A DNA stretch of 21,342 nt from positions 1 to 21,342 of the forward strand of contig JAZQAY010000043.1 of assembly GCA_045545455.1 (NCBI GenBank), in the 5' to 3' direction. The notes under the pieces are model-generated. The model did no database searches. It saw only the letters and a program-made list of their open reading frames with translations, and was not told where the DNA came from. This DNA is from RUG754 sp045545455. Its GTDB lineage: Bacteria; Bacillota; Clostridia; Peptostreptococcales; Anaerovoracaceae. A program made the translations under genes and the position numbers. Positions 20,766 to 21,342 of the stretch are shown piece after piece (positions within the stretch are counted from its first letter, which is position 1; each line of letters starts with the position of its first letter).

Positions 20766-21342
20766 ATGTCACAGACCACCCACGCAGTGGAATTCAAAGG
20801 CATAACCAAACGCTTCGGGTCCAATACAGCCAACGATTCCGTTGACCTTTATCTGGATCGGGGCGTTATTATGTCTCTTCTGGGCGAAAACGGCTCAGGA
20901 AAGACCACACTGATGAACATGCTGGCGGGAATATATTTTCCTGATGAAGGAGAGATCTTCATAGACGGAAACCCCGTGTCCATCAGATCCCCCAAGGATG
21001 CCTTCGATAACGGCATCGGAATGATACATCAGCATTTCAAGCTTGTGGACGTTTTTACTGCAGCTGAGAACATCATTCTCGGACTTAAGGAAGAGGGCAA
21101 GCTTGACCGTAAGGCTGTATCAAAGAAGGTCAGGGAAATCGGAGAGAAATACGGTTTCGAGATCGATCCTGACAAAAAAATCTACGAAATGTCTGTATCC
21201 GAGAAACAGACAGTAGAGATCATCAAGGTCCTCTACAGAGGGGCGCAGATACTGATTCTGGATGAGCCTACGGCGGTACTTACGCCGCAGGAAACAGAAA
21301 AGCTGTTCTTCGTTCTGAGGGCTATGAAGGATCACGGCAGAA
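20766..21342 (+). CDS. ABC transporter ATP-binding protein, nucleoside (YufO/NupO) type, 5' part
   Basis: The first 192 residues of an ATPase that would power the BMP-linked importer; it runs off the window. Walker A is G-E-N-G-S-G-K-T-T (40-48). The Q loop is I-H-Q-H-F (87-91), with the H-Q-H-F form common in BMP-type ATPases. Walker B is I-L-I-L-D-E-P (162-168), followed by T-A-V-L-T-P-Q-E. The signature reads M-S-V-S-E-K-Q-T (142-149) instead of the L-S-V-G-E/Q-Q-Q-R usual in this family. Full-length members are ~500 residues with two ATPase domains. GGGAAAGGG is eight bases before the ATG. It is separated from the binding-protein gene by a hairpin. Confidence 0.93.
   Translation, partial: MSQTTHAVEFKGITKRFGSNTANDSVDLYLDRGVIMSLLGENGSGKTTLMNMLAGIYFPDEGEIFIDGNPVSIRSPKDAFDNGIGMIHQHFKLVDVFTAAENIILGLKEEGKLDRKAVSKKVREIGEKYGFEIDPDKKIYEMSVSEKQTVEIIKVLYRGAQILILDEPTAVLTPQETEKLFFVLRAMKDHGR

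Overview
The window looks like chromosomal DNA from a low-to-mid GC Gram-positive anaerobe of the class Clostridia (Bacillota). The pointers are strong AGGAGG-type ribosome binding sites, sigma-A promoters, heavy use of AGA/AGG and ATA codons, a MurT/GatD-type cell-wall gene pair, a lipoprotein-type binding protein and a VanR/OmpR-like two-component system. Genus cannot be set from the sequence alone. No mobile element, rRNA, tRNA or CRISPR array was found.

Layout. (1) 1-3448, plus strand: the 3' end of fumC with its terminator; an operon of an LCMT-like methyltransferase and a ZIP metal transporter; an AlkD-like DNA glycosylase and a LURP-one/YxjI-like protein. (2) 3533-5718: a murT and gatD-like pair, followed by a terminator. 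(3) 5932-6399: a stand-alone winged-helix (BTAD-type) regulator, which converges on (4) a minus-strand response regulator/histidine kinase operon (8903 to 6480). Upstream of that lies minus-strand ansA (10033 to 9020). (5) 10034-10620: a 587-bp divergent intergenic region holding a striking array of dyad elements with a 52-bp period. (6) 10621-11715: a DUF2804 gene. (7) 11856-16948: a phosphohexomutase, then a tight cobalamin nucleotide-loop operon (cobT, cobU, cobS, a short second CobU-like gene, cobC-like). (8) 17038-19192: an EamA transporter, an HD-domain protein and xpt. (9) 19421-end: a BMP-family nucleoside-type binding lipoprotein and the start of its ABC ATPase, which runs off the window.

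How genes work together. The cob genes would attach the lower ligand to adenosylcobinamide. Xpt and the BMP/ABC genes suggest purine uptake and salvage. MurT/GatD normally amidates lipid II.

Main points of interest. First, nine ATCAGTCC...GGACTGAT elements spaced at 52 bp fill the gap between the -35 boxes of the divergent ansA and DUF2804 promoters almost exactly; I do not recognise this system. Second, the MurT/GatD-like pair has lost all three residues of the known Cys-His-Asp amidotransferase triad, two in one protein and one in the other. Third, three intergenic regions overlay a consensus promoter on a terminator hairpin, two of them with the -10 box inside the hairpin loop. Fourth, two CobU-like proteins in one operon each keep a different part of the CobU motif set.
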